DNA from: Rhodopseudomonas_A palustris_F
GTDB lineage: Bacteria; Pseudomonadota; Alphaproteobacteria; Rhizobiales; Xanthobacteraceae
Reading direction: 5' to 3'
DNA length: 64,000 nucleotides
Assembly (NCBI RefSeq): GCF_000013745.1
Contig: NC_007925.1
Location: 5,208,001 to 5,272,000 of the forward strand
Part shown: positions 35,951 to 44,066 of the stretch, one piece after another
Numbering within the stretch: the stretch's first letter is position 1
Layout of the letters: every line of letters starts with the position of its first letter
Made by a program: the position numbers and the translations under genes
The notes under the pieces: model-generated
What the model was told of the DNA's origin: nothing
What the model saw: only the letters and a program-made list of their open reading frames with translations
The model's database searches: none

Positions 35951-36373
35951 TTTGAAACCCTCCGGGGTTGATCAGATGGATAGTCGTCGTTCGCCTCACA
36001 GCGCGATGCGGGCTCGGGCGAACGCTGCGAGCTCAGCATTGGTATTGCAGGGCCCGTGCCAGCCGCGCGCGGCCGACGAAAACCGCGAAAATCAGCGAAT
36101 TTGCAGAGTTTTTCGTGCGCGACGCCGCGGCGTTTCGACCGCGATGTCATTTTCGCAGGAGATTTCTCACCTCTTGGTACGAAGTCGGTCGCGCGGCAAA
36201 GTCGGCGAACGGATTCCGCGAGAATACCTGGCTATATCGTTTTGGTTATAACGCTGGCGTTGCGGCCGGCGCTCGGTGCGCCTGGCCTGCGGCATCGAAA
36301 CAGCGCTCTTGGCGCGCTGACGCAGCTTCAATAGAGTCGGGAAACACCGACCCAGTGGAATACGGAACATCCG
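35951..36373. other. 423-bp divergent region between anfH and the MFP-like gene
   Basis: It holds the sigma-54 promoter of anfH, a short leader, and upstream DNA expected to carry activator (AnfA) sites, none of which I can name securely. A stretch near 36230-36260 is AT-richer. The rightward promoter of the gene at 36374 must also lie here. No gene is seen. Confidence 0.6.
36045..36061 (-). promoter_or_regulatory. Sigma-54 (-24/-12) promoter of the anf operon
   Basis: On the minus strand TGGCACGGGCCCTGCAA matches the RpoN consensus TGGCACG-N4-TTGCA except for one T, with exactly 10 nt between the -24 GG and the -12 GC. The predicted start is near 36035, giving a leader of about 85 nt before the anfH GTG. 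In other diazotrophs such promoters are driven by AnfA under Mo starvation. Confidence 0.85.
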
Positions 36374-37312
36374 ATGACGCGTTCAGACCCGAACCAGGCT
36401 TGGCGCACGGTTCACGCAGAAGCCCGCGCGGCGCGGCGGCGGCGTCATGCGGGCCTGATCGCCATCGTCACCGCGACGTTGGCTCTGATCGCACCGCCCG
36501 GTCTCGCGGCCGAGGCGCCGGACTTCAAAGGCGCCACCGTCACGGTGGTCAATGCCGGCAAGGCCTGCTTTTTCGCGATTGTCGAGGTGTTCGGGCTGCT
36601 GCTGCCGCGCGAGGAAGTCTCGGTGCGGCCGGATCGCCCGGGTTTGAAGGTCGCCGAGATCTCGGTCGATCCCGGCGAGACAGTGACCGCCGGGCAGCCG
36701 CTGGCCAGACTCAACCTCCCCGAGGGCGGCACCACGCTGGTGCAGGCGCCGATCGCCGGGGTGGTGAGCGCTTCGTCGGCGGTGATCGGCGCGGTGGCCT
36801 CAGCCAAGGGCGAGCCGCTGTTCAGCATCATCGCCCGCAACAAGTTCGATCTGGTCGGCCAAGTGCCGGTGCGCGATCTGTCGAAGCTCGCCATCAATCA
36901 GACCGCCACGATCAAGATCGTCGGCGCCGACGAATTGACCGGCAAGGTCCGACGGGTGTCGGCGACGGTCGATCCCCCTAGCCAGCTCGGCCAAGTGTAC
37001 ATCACCGTCAACGCCAGCAAGCGACTGCTGGCGAATTCGTCCGGACGGGCGATGATCACGACCGGCGAAAGCTGCGGCGTCTCGGTGCCGCTGACCGCGG
37101 TGCTGTATGGCAGCGCCGGCACCGTGGTTCAGGTGGTGCGGCGGCAGCTGGTCGAAACCCGGCGGGTGGAGACCGGGCTAATGTCCGGCGGACAGATCGA
37201 GATTCGCGAAGGGCTTGCCGAGGGCGACGTCGTGGTGGCGCGGGCCGGCGCGCTGCTGCGCGAAGGCGATCCGGTCAGGCCGGTGACCGCAACGGACGCG
37301 AAGGCGAAATAG
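36374..37312 (+). CDS. Periplasmic adaptor-like (MFP) protein lacking the coiled-coil hairpin
   Basis: Protein of 312 residues with an Arg-rich N-terminus and a hydrophobic export segment (AGLIAIVTATLALIAPPG). A lipoyl/barrel-sandwich domain follows: EISVDPGETVTAGQPLARL and VQAPIAGVVSASSAVIGAVA. The two lipoyl halves are joined by only a few residues (NLPEGGTTL), so no long hairpin for outer-membrane channel contact is present. Beta-barrel and membrane-proximal domains follow (REGLAEGDVVVARAGALLR). No RND or ABC partner is adjacent. It is divergent from anfH and convergent with the next gene. The substrate is unknown. Confidence 0.7.
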   Translation: MTRSDPNQAWRTVHAEARAARRRRHAGLIAIVTATLALIAPPGLAAEAPDFKGATVTVVNAGKACFFAIVEVFGLLLPREEVSVRPDRPGLKVAEISVDPGETVTAGQPLARLNLPEGGTTLVQAPIAGVVSASSAVIGAVASAKGEPLFSIIARNKFDLVGQVPVRDLSKLAINQTATIKIVGADELTGKVRRVSATVDPPSQLGQVYITVNASKRLLANSSGRAMITTGESCGVSVPLTAVLYGSAGTVVQVVRRQLVETRRVETGLMSGGQIEIREGLAEGDVVVARAGALLREGDPVRPVTATDAKAK

Positions 37313-37321
37313 AGGTGTCGG

Positions 37322-38191
37322 CTATTCGCCGGGCTTTTCGGCAGACGCCCCGACGCGGCCGAACGCGACGTCGCTGTGCAGCGACGACGACAGCGCCGGC
37401 ACCTGCGTGCCCTCGGAGGCGCGCACCACCGCGGTCTTGGTGGTGAGGAAGGCGGCTTCGGCGGCGACCGGCGAGGCCAGCGCGGTGAGCAACTCGGCCA
37501 TCAGCACGCTGTTCGCGGCGTTAGAATCGTCGGCGACCTTGCCGGGCGTCGCCGCCGACAGCACCAGCGCATTGTCCGGCACATCGATCGGCGCCAAGCC
37601 GTGCGAGTAACCGCGAAAGCGGCGCTCATAGGGATTACGTCGCGACGCATCGATCACCGCAAGCTTGGCGCGGGCGCCCTGCGCTTGCATCGCCGTCAGC
37701 ACGGATTCGACGCTGACGCCGTTGCGGCGCACGTCGGCCTCCTTCCAGATCGTGGCGTCGACCGGGACCATGTAGCTCTCGCGGCCGGCCTGAATGGCGA
37801 AGCCGCCGAAATACAGCATCACCACCGACTCCGGCGTGATCCGCGCCTTCAGCCGCGCGATCGCGCGGTCCATGTCGTTGCGCGTAGCGTCTTCCACCAC
37901 GTCGACATCGAAGCCGTCGCGGCGCAGCGCGGCGGTCAGCGCGCGCGCATCATTGATCGGCTGCGCCAATGGTGCGCCGGCGTCCGGATAATGGCCGTTG
38001 CCGATCACCAGCGCGAGCCGCGAAGCGTTGCCCTTGGCATCGGCCGGTTGGTCGGCCGCCGGCGGCGGCGGCACATCGAGCGCGCGCTTGTTCAGCGCGG
38101 CATGGGCGCCCAGCCCCAACGACACCAGACCGACCAGAGCGGCGGCGGTGGTCATCGAACGGCGGGAAATTCGAAACAGCCCGAAATTCAT
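37322..38191 (-). CDS. Caspase-fold (peptidase C14) protein with catalytic dyad lost
   Basis: Protein of 289 residues with an N-terminal hydrophobic segment (about 13-32), so it is exported or membrane-anchored. A caspase-like domain runs from RLALVIGNGHYPDAGAPLAQ. The His motif, usually Y-x-S-G-H-G, reads LYFGGFAIQ with Phe131 in place of His. The Cys motif, usually D-A-C-R-N-N-P, reads IDASRRNPYERRFR with Ser183 in place of Cys. The fold looks complete (YMVPVDA strand present), so this is a pseudoenzyme rather than a broken gene. The ATG at 38191 is chosen for the leader and a GGATG site; the longer frame has no leader. The role is unknown. Confidence 0.8.
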   Translation of the reverse strand: MNFGLFRISRRSMTTAAALVGLVSLGLGAHAALNKRALDVPPPPAADQPADAKGNASRLALVIGNGHYPDAGAPLAQPINDARALTAALRRDGFDVDVVEDATRNDMDRAIARLKARITPESVVMLYFGGFAIQAGRESYMVPVDATIWKEADVRRNGVSVESVLTAMQAQGARAKLAVIDASRRNPYERRFRGYSHGLAPIDVPDNALVLSAATPGKVADDSNAANSVLMAELLTALASPVAAEAAFLTTKTAVVRASEGTQVPALSSSLHSDVAFGRVGASAEKPGE

Positions 38192-38577
38192 TTGGTCATC
38201 CTTGACGCACGAAAGTATGTCGCGGCAGATCGAAAGAGGTTTGCTGGAACAGGCAGGCATTGCCGGGCGATTACGCTGAATTTGCGGCGCTGCAGCATTA
38301 CCGAGCGGCGGCTTTTCCAGCAACCCAGCAACCGGTTGTCCTCAATGCCAGCGTTTCGTGGCTGGTTACATTGTGGTTTTGCTTCGCCGCCGCGCAACTA
38401 TACGATCAACACGGCAACCAGGCCCGCAGGAGTTCTTCAGCCACATCCCCGACCTCTGGCGGAATTGTATTTCCCCGAGTTTGGTGCGATTTCTCAACGA
38501 CTTGCGGATACTGCTTGGATGCCCCGATGGGGTGGTTTGGCAGAGCCTGAAGATAATACCGCTTGGAAAGTTCGCCG
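38192..38577. other. 386-bp divergent intergenic region
   Basis: It separates the leftward caspase-fold gene from the rightward cyclase-like gene. No gene, repeat or regulator box was recognised. Promoters for both genes must lie here. Confidence 0.5.
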
Positions 38578-40317
38578 ATGGATCTTCACTATATGGCCGG
38601 CGCCTTCTATCGCGCGCTGACCGCCGCCAAGGACGGCCCCTCGCTGTACGATGTTTGCGATCCGGTATTCTTGCGGCAAAGCTGTGGCAACTCCCATCTG
38701 GCGAAATTCTACCAGACCGCGCTCAATAATCCCGCGCTGCGCCTGCTGCTGCGCCGCGCCGGACTGCCGGAATTGCGCGACCCGGTGCGGTTTCGCGCGC
38801 TGCGCGACGCGCTGACCGCGGCCTGCGACGAGGACGCGCCGGACTGGGCCGCAATCGGCCGGCCGGTCGCCGATCTCGTCGACACTATCCAACTCGCTCA
38901 CCCGAAGCCGAAGCGGGTGACCCCGCCGCTGCATCTGCCGCGGCCCGCCGATGTCGACGCCGCGATCCGCGCCTGCGGCAATCACCTGTTGGGCTCGTTC
39001 GAGCGCAACGGATTCATTCCGACCTACGCCGCCTTCAACCTGATCGGCGATCCGGACTGCGGCGGTCGCGAACTGCTGATGGCGCTGAACGGACTGAACG
39101 CCCGCGGCTACAAGAACTCGACGCTGATGTTCAATCTGGCGCGGGCGTTCATCGCCCGCTCCGCGGTCGGTCGGCTGATCAATCCGCCATGGATCGGGAT
39201 CGCCGAGCCGATGTGGCAGCCGGTGCAGATCCGACATCGCTCGGCTTATTACGACGCGTTCTTCAGCGAAGCGCTGCTCGGCTTTCTCGGCTGCGGCCTC
39301 GCCACGCCCGAGGAGAGCGCGGCAGCGCGCCACGCCGTCGATGCGATGATCGCGTTCTGTCTCGATACCAGCCGCGAGACCGTGCGCGGCCCCGACGGCG
39401 GCACCGTCGACGTCGTCACCGCGCTGGCGCCGCTGCCGCATCCGCGGTTCAGCCGGTTGTTCTGGCAGATCAAACAGCGGCTCGGCTTCGACGTCTATGT
39501 GCCGGATTGCGACACCACCGCCAGCGCGGTCTCGGTCGCGACCCAGGCCGGCTGCGACGACCCGATGCTGCGCCAACCGCTGATCGACGTGTTCGCCGGC
39601 CTGCAGATCCGCGACGGCGGCCGCGCGCCCACGATCACCATGCCGCTGAACGACCACATCGATTACGACGGCGGCATCGTCACCTGGATCGACAGCCTGT
39701 CCGGCGAGCGGCCGTTCGGCAACGATCTCGATCCCACGCTCAATCTCGACGTGCTCGAGGTGACGTTGCGCAATTGCGCGCGCTGGCGGGTGATCGAAAC
39801 CCCGGCGCGGCTCGACACCGTGCAGCGGCTCATCGGCTTTCATCGCAGGCTGATCGCCAGCGGCCAATTCACCGATCAGAAATCGCATATCTACTATCTG
39901 CCTGAACTGTATTGCGCCTATTTCGGCCGCTGCACCGCCGCGCTGCGGGCGCTGCCGGAGTCGGCCCAGCGCGCCATCGATCCCGACGACGCGTTCGCCG
40001 AGATGCGCGACGCCGTGCTGGGTTATGTGCAGCAGCAGCTGATCACCCACGAGATCAATCCGTTCGACGCCGCTCTCGCGCTGATCGCGCTCGGCCATCT
40101 CGGCGCCGAGCCGGACAGCTTCAAGGCGCCGCTCCATTGCATCCTCAACGCGCTCGGCGAGGGGCCGCGCGGCGCGCCGTTCAAGGCCTATGAGTGGAAT
40201 AAGATGAAGACCCCGACCCGCATTCTGGTCGGCGGGCCCGAAGTGACGTCGGCCTTCGCGCTGATGGGGCTGGCGCTGGCGCGCCGTGCGACGACGCCGC
40301 GATCCGCTGCTAATTAG
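38578..40317 (+). CDS. Terpene-cyclase/prenyltransferase-like helical-barrel protein with a DxDTT motif
   Basis: Protein of 579 residues, no signal peptide, mostly helical. PDCDTTASAVSVA (Asp310, Asp312) resembles the class II terpene cyclase acid motif (DxDDTA), with the DxDTT variant known from some drimane-type cyclases. Repeat-like helices around it (LNLDVLEVTLRNCARWRVIE, IYYLPELYCAYFGRC, AALALIALGHLG shown in part as ALALIALGHLG) fit an alpha/alpha barrel of squalene-cyclase type. The ATG at 38578 is preferred over a TTG five codons upstream. No isoprenoid gene is adjacent. The family link rests on motif and fold impression and may be wrong. Confidence 0.5.
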   Translation: MDLHYMAGAFYRALTAAKDGPSLYDVCDPVFLRQSCGNSHLAKFYQTALNNPALRLLLRRAGLPELRDPVRFRALRDALTAACDEDAPDWAAIGRPVADLVDTIQLAHPKPKRVTPPLHLPRPADVDAAIRACGNHLLGSFERNGFIPTYAAFNLIGDPDCGGRELLMALNGLNARGYKNSTLMFNLARAFIARSAVGRLINPPWIGIAEPMWQPVQIRHRSAYYDAFFSEALLGFLGCGLATPEESAAARHAVDAMIAFCLDTSRETVRGPDGGTVDVVTALAPLPHPRFSRLFWQIKQRLGFDVYVPDCDTTASAVSVATQAGCDDPMLRQPLIDVFAGLQIRDGGRAPTITMPLNDHIDYDGGIVTWIDSLSGERPFGNDLDPTLNLDVLEVTLRNCARWRVIETPARLDTVQRLIGFHRRLIASGQFTDQKSHIYYLPELYCAYFGRCTAALRALPESAQRAIDPDDAFAEMRDAVLGYVQQQLITHEINPFDAALALIALGHLGAEPDSFKAPLHCILNALGEGPRGAPFKAYEWNKMKTPTRILVGGPEVTSAFALMGLALARRATTPRSAAN

Positions 40318-40432
40318 CAACGAGTCCCGGGGAATTGAATTGCCTCCAGAAATCAATGCTGGTGCTGCGGCCCAACTCCCACCACAATCCGAGATCGTGG
40401 TGATGCTCGCGTTGAAATGACGGTGAGCCGAG

Positions 40433-41158
40433 ATGGTGACGAGATTTGGGTTGGCGATCGCGCTGCTGCTGTCGCCGGTGTTGGCCGAGGCCGCCGACGT
40501 CAGCGGCGTGCCGAAGATCCGCGAAGGCGATCAGGTGACCATCGGCAGCAGCCGCATCCGGCTCGGCGGCATCGACGCCCCCTCGCTGGATCAGCTCTGC
40601 CTCAACCCGAAGGGCGAGCGCTGGAGTTGCGGCGTGGCGGCGCGCGACGAGCTGGTGCGCCACGCCGGCAGCAAGTCGTGGAGCTGCCACATCCAGCGCA
40701 CCGACCGCTTCGGCCGTTCGGTGGGGCGCTGCGAGGTCGAAGGCGAGGACATCCAGAAATGGCTGGTGCAGAGCGGCTGGGCGCTGGCCTATGCGAAGAT
40801 CTCGCACGACTACGACGCCGACCAGAAGGTGGCGCGCGACGCCAAGGCCGGGTTGTGGGCCGGCGCCTTCATCGCGCCGTGGGATTGGCGGGTGCGCAAC
40901 AAGGCCACCACCATCCTCGGCGCCGTCAAGCCGCCGCCGACCGCCAACGCCATCCTGCTGGCCTCGGCGTCGGGCCCGGTGGCGCCGTCGCCGGAGTGCA
41001 CCATCAAGGGCAACGTCAACCGCTCCGGGCATTGCATCTATCATCGCCCGCAAAGCCGCTGGTACGCCAAGATCCAGATGCACGTCAGCAAGGGCACCCG
41101 CTGGTTCTGTTCGGTCGAAGAGGCCGAAGCCGCGGGATGCCGCGAGACCAGGCGGTAA
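40433..41158 (+). CDS. Secreted thermonuclease-family (SNase-like) protein
   Basis: Protein of 241 residues with signal peptide (MVTRFGLAIALLLSPVLAEA). The SNase OB-fold spans about 25-145: IRLGGIDAPSLDQLC holds the Arg and Asp of the catalytic set, and RDRF-type elements appear as RTDRFGRSVGRCEVEGEDIQ. A C-terminal module has ECTIKGNVNRSGHCIYH and TRWFCSVEEAEAAGCR, a Cys-containing extension often seen on rhizobial thermonuclease-like proteins. Extracytoplasmic DNA/RNA cleavage is likely but unproven. It is followed by a 550-bp repeat-bearing gap. Confidence 0.8.
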   Translation: MVTRFGLAIALLLSPVLAEAADVSGVPKIREGDQVTIGSSRIRLGGIDAPSLDQLCLNPKGERWSCGVAARDELVRHAGSKSWSCHIQRTDRFGRSVGRCEVEGEDIQKWLVQSGWALAYAKISHDYDADQKVARDAKAGLWAGAFIAPWDWRVRNKATTILGAVKPPPTANAILLASASGPVAPSPECTIKGNVNRSGHCIYHRPQSRWYAKIQMHVSKGTRWFCSVEEAEAAGCRETRR

Positions 41159-41228
41159 GGCGCGGCGGCGTGAACCGCCGGCCGCTATCGTAGCAGGGTC
41201 AGGCATTAAGCCGGCCTCAGTCACCGGA

Positions 41229-41265
41229 GACCCCCGCCCCCGACCCCTCCCCGCAAGGGGGAGGG
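41229..41265 (+). repeat. Dispersed GC-rich palindromic repeat, copy A
   Basis: Core TCCCCGCAAGGGGGA preceded by a C-rich arm (GACCCCCGCCCCCGACC). Same family as the copies at 41365, 45709, 45861, 48855 and 49045. Confidence 0.7.
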
Positions 41266-41364
41266 CCGCGCTCAGCATCCGCGGGGACGGCAACACATCT
41301 CTTGCGCAGCGAGCCTGCGCTGAACTACCCGGTCGCCCTGAAGCATCACCGCAACGAGGCGGTA

Positions 41365-41391
41365 CTCCCCTCCCCGCAAGGGGGAGGGGAG
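41365..41391 (+). repeat. Dispersed GC-rich palindromic repeat, copy B (short form)
   Basis: CTCCCCTCCCCGCAAGGGGG and the rest of the right arm form a near-perfect hairpin without the long C-rich left arm of the other copies. Confidence 0.65.
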
Positions 41392-41713
41392 CATTGAGGC
41401 GGGGTCCTGTTCTCGTTGAGAATCTTCCACCGCTTGATACAGACTTGCCTCTTATGGCCACCGCGTCCGCAGCACACCGCGCCCTGCAATTCGACCGCCG
41501 GGCACACATCGCCGCCATCGCCTCCGCTCGGCCCGCCGGCTGTGCCGCTTCGACCATCTCCGGTCAAACATCTTTGACCGCCAGGCTCGGCGAGAGCGCC
41601 GGATTTGCTTGAATTCGTCCGGCTGGCGCGGCATCCATCGGGCACCGCCGGCTCGCCCGCGAGTCGCGCCATCGCTCTTAGTCACCACCGCTCTCAGCCC
41701 AAGGACAAACACC

Positions 41714-42895
41714 ATGGTCGTACGCGCCGGACGGGAATTTCTGGCGATTCCCGGCCCCACCACGATGCCCGACGCGGTGCTGCAGGCGATGCATCGCCCG
41801 GCGCTCGACATTTATTCCGACGCCATGGTCGAGCTCACCGACGGCATCCTGCGCGATCTCGGCCGATTGTTTGCCACCCAAGGTCACTGCTACATCTACA
41901 TCGCCAACGGCCACGGCGCCTGGGAAGCAGCACTCAGCAACGTGCTGTCGCGCGGCGACAAGATCCTGGTCTTGGAGAGCGGCCGCTTCGCGCTGGGATG
42001 GGGCACCACCGCGTCGGGCATGGGCATCGAGGTGGAAATCCTCAAGGGCGACTGGCGCCGCGCGGTCCGGCCGGACGAACTCGAAGCCAGGCTGCGACAG
42101 GACAGTGCGCATCAGATCAAGGCCATCGTGGTGGTACAGATCGACACCGCCTCCGGTGTGGTCAACGACATCGCAGCGCTCGGCGCCGCCATCAAGGCCG
42201 CCGGGCATCCCGCGCTGTTCATGGTCGATGCGGTGGCCTCGTTGGGCTGCATGCCGTTCCAGATGGACGGCTGGGGCGTCGACCTCGCGATGGCGAGTTC
42301 GCAGAAGGGGCTGATGACGCCGCCCGGGCTGTCGTTCGTCGCCGCCGGGCCGCGCGCCCGCGCGATGCACCAGAGCGCCGGATTGCGCTCGCCCTATTGG
42401 GACTGGACGCTGCGCGAAGGCCCCGAGCACTACATGAAATATGCCGGCACCGCGCCGGTGCATCTGTTGTTCGCGCTGCGCCAGGCGATCGACATGCTGT
42501 TCGAGGAGACGCTGGAGGGGTCGTTCCTGCGCCACAAGCTGCTCGGCGAGGCGGTGCGCCGCGCGGTCGCCGGCTGGGCGATGGGCGGCGCGCTCAGTTT
42601 CAACATCGCGGCGCCGGAACAGCGCTCCGACACCGTCACCACGGTGCTGATCGACGGCGCCGATCCGTTGGCGCTGGCGCGCTATTGCAAGCAGAAATGC
42701 GGCGTGGTGCTCGGCACTGGAATCGGCGACCTCGCCGGCCGCGCCTTCCGGATCGCCCATATGGGCCACGTCAACGCGCCGATGATCCTCGGCACGCTCG
42801 GCGTGATCGAGATGGGACTGCGCGCGCTGCAAATCCCGCACGGCCACGGCACCGAGGCCGCGATCGATTATTTGGGGGATAGCGTGGGGGCGTGA
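41714..42895 (+). CDS. Class V aminotransferase (serine-glyoxylate aminotransferase-like)
   Basis: PLP enzyme of 393 residues in the alanine/serine-glyoxylate aminotransferase group. Features are IPGPTTMPDAVLQAMHRPAL at the N-terminus, the SGRFALGWG loop, IDTASGVVNDIAAL, the cofactor Asp in MVDAVASLGC, and the Schiff-base lysine in MASSQKGLMTPPGLSFV. It probably moves an amino group from serine or alanine to glyoxylate or a related 2-oxo acid. The ATG at 41714 (AAGGA upstream) starts the conserved domain; the longer frame adds an arginine/proline-rich non-homologous leader. It stands alone between repeat-bearing gaps. Confidence 0.85.
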   Translation: MVVRAGREFLAIPGPTTMPDAVLQAMHRPALDIYSDAMVELTDGILRDLGRLFATQGHCYIYIANGHGAWEAALSNVLSRGDKILVLESGRFALGWGTTASGMGIEVEILKGDWRRAVRPDELEARLRQDSAHQIKAIVVVQIDTASGVVNDIAALGAAIKAAGHPALFMVDAVASLGCMPFQMDGWGVDLAMASSQKGLMTPPGLSFVAAGPRARAMHQSAGLRSPYWDWTLREGPEHYMKYAGTAPVHLLFALRQAIDMLFEETLEGSFLRHKLLGEAVRRAVAGWAMGGALSFNIAAPEQRSDTVTTVLIDGADPLALARYCKQKCGVVLGTGIGDLAGRAFRIAHMGHVNAPMILGTLGVIEMGLRALQIPHGHGTEAAIDYLGDSVGA

Positions 42896-43045
42896 AGGTT
42901 GCCGCTGACAGGCGGCGACGCGACACTCGGCATTGACACCCACAGGCGCTGACGATCAGCAGGAGTATACGTCGCCGCGGCCCTAGTTGGCAAATGCACC
43001 AACTGGAATATGGCCGTTTCGGCCTGATTTTGCGAGCTTGTCGGC

Positions 43046-43390
43046 ATGACCGAGAACGCAAATCGCTACGCTATCCACGCCTTGGAGGATCGACGCGCCA
43101 CGCTGGCGGGGGAAGTCCTCAAGATGAAAGAAGGCATTCGCTACCGGGAAGAACGCTGCGGTGGGCAACTTAACCGGCTCATTCTGGACGCCTTGAGGCG
43201 GACCGAGGGGCGACCGCTGTCAAATCAAGAGATCGCGGCGGCGATTGTCGAGACCAAGGGATACGGGCTGAGGCGCTGCCGGCGCTGGCAAGGCGGGTTC
43301 GAGCAAACCTGACGTATCTGGCGAGCAAGCGAAATGGCTGTTGCCAAAATAGGCGATAGGGCTACCGCCAAATGGGCGCTCCCCGCCTAA
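43046..43390 (+). pseudogene. Frameshifted small gene related to a rhizobial hypothetical family
   Basis: The open part encodes 88 residues (MTENANRYAIHALEDRRATL, then GQLNRLILDALRRTEGRPLS) and ends at 43312. In the -1 frame after GYG the reading continues AEALPALARRVRANLTYLAS. After SKRN it returns to the first frame as AVAKIGDRATAKWALPA, with a stop at 43388. Lost bases near 43265 (GGGG to GGG) and near 43345 explain both shifts. From memory, intact homologues in Bradyrhizobium-type genomes are longer, with a spacer between the REE and QLNRL parts; this copy seems to have lost it. It is a decayed remnant at the edge of the accessory patch. Confidence 0.65.
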
Positions 43391-43474
43391 CCCGTAACCG
43401 CATCTGTACCATTTGCCCGACTCCAAGCCGGTCAATAAAATTGTTGACACTCGCTGGATTCTATTTCCGCGCGA

Positions 43475-43487
43475 ACTCTGATAGAGT
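43475..43487. promoter_or_regulatory. Short inverted repeat before the antitoxin gene
   Basis: ACTCTGATAGAGT, 5-bp arms around GAT, ends 27 bp before the ATG of the DUF4065 gene. It is a candidate autoregulatory operator. A TTGACA hexamer at 43444-43449 lacks a good -10 partner at 17 bp. Confidence 0.3.
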
Positions 43488-43514
43488 CGCTCCCAACAGA
43501 ATGGGGATCGGTGA

Positions 43515-44066
43515 ATGCTTGTCACGCACGAGCGCGAAAAGTTGATTCATGCGATCAACTATTTTGCCCGGAACACAAAAAAGCTTGGCAAGGTCAAGCT
43601 ATTCAAACTTCTATACTTTTTGGACTTTGAACATTTCAAACAGACCGGTCGAAATGTGACGGGGCTGACTTATTTCGCTTGGCCAATGGGGCCGGTTCCC
43701 GTGAGCCTTCATAATGAGATCGTGCAGCCAAAAGACGATATGACTGAAGCCCTTGAGTTGGGGAAGCGAGATATTAGCGACGGTTGGATGCTTGTCGTCA
43801 ATCCGAAGATACCGTTCTCAGACCGGCATTTCACGAAGCGTGAAATCGCCATTCTGGAACACCTCGCCGCCGAGTATCGGGACGCAGATGCCGATAGCAT
43901 GATCGAGGCAACACATCTCGAAAATCTTCCTTGGGATCAGATCTATAACAAGGATGGGAAGAAACAGCAGGAAATTCCTTACGAACTAGCGCTCCGACTC
44001 GATGAGCGAGAGCAAATGATGAAGATCGCCAGGGACCGCGCCGAACTGCTGGAGAAGCTAATGTGA
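43515..44066 (+). CDS. DUF4065 (Panacea/SocA-like) putative antitoxin
   Basis: Protein of 183 residues with the Panacea/SocA-type domain: HAINYFARNTKKLGKVKLFK, then LLYFLDFEHFKQTGRNVTG and LTYFAWPMGPVPVSLHNEI, all typical of DUF4065. The family includes SocA of Caulobacter and a broad set of antitoxins paired with unrelated toxins. Its stop overlaps the GTG of the next gene by 4 bp (GTGA), as in toxin-antitoxin pairs. The base composition is visibly lower in GC than the neighbours, which suggests horizontal gain. The antitoxin role is inferred from family and arrangement. Confidence 0.8.
   Translation: MLVTHEREKLIHAINYFARNTKKLGKVKLFKLLYFLDFEHFKQTGRNVTGLTYFAWPMGPVPVSLHNEIVQPKDDMTEALELGKRDISDGWMLVVNPKIPFSDRHFTKREIAILEHLAAEYRDADADSMIEATHLENLPWDQIYNKDGKKQQEIPYELALRLDEREQMMKIARDRAELLEKLM

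Larger units (their letters stand above)
41159..41713. other. 555-bp intergenic region with two GC-rich palindromes
   Basis: No gene is convincing in this stretch between the nuclease and the aminotransferase. It contains two copies of the dispersed TCCCCGCAAGGGGGA repeat (listed separately), about 100 bp apart, and then low-information sequence up to the aminotransferase start. Confidence 0.5.

Noticed and set aside
36171..36200. GTAC-containing AnfA binding site upstream of the anf promoter
   Set aside because: Only one half-like GTAC is visible near 36177; no second half at a known spacing, so it is not called.
38494..40356. Leftward 620-codon frame opposite the cyclase-like gene
   Set aside because: The composition is typical of antisense frames. 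The rightward frame has coherent helical repeats and a plausible start.
43444..43472. Sigma-70 promoter for the DUF4065 pair
   Set aside because: TTGACA is present but no acceptable -10 hexamer lies 16-18 bp downstream.
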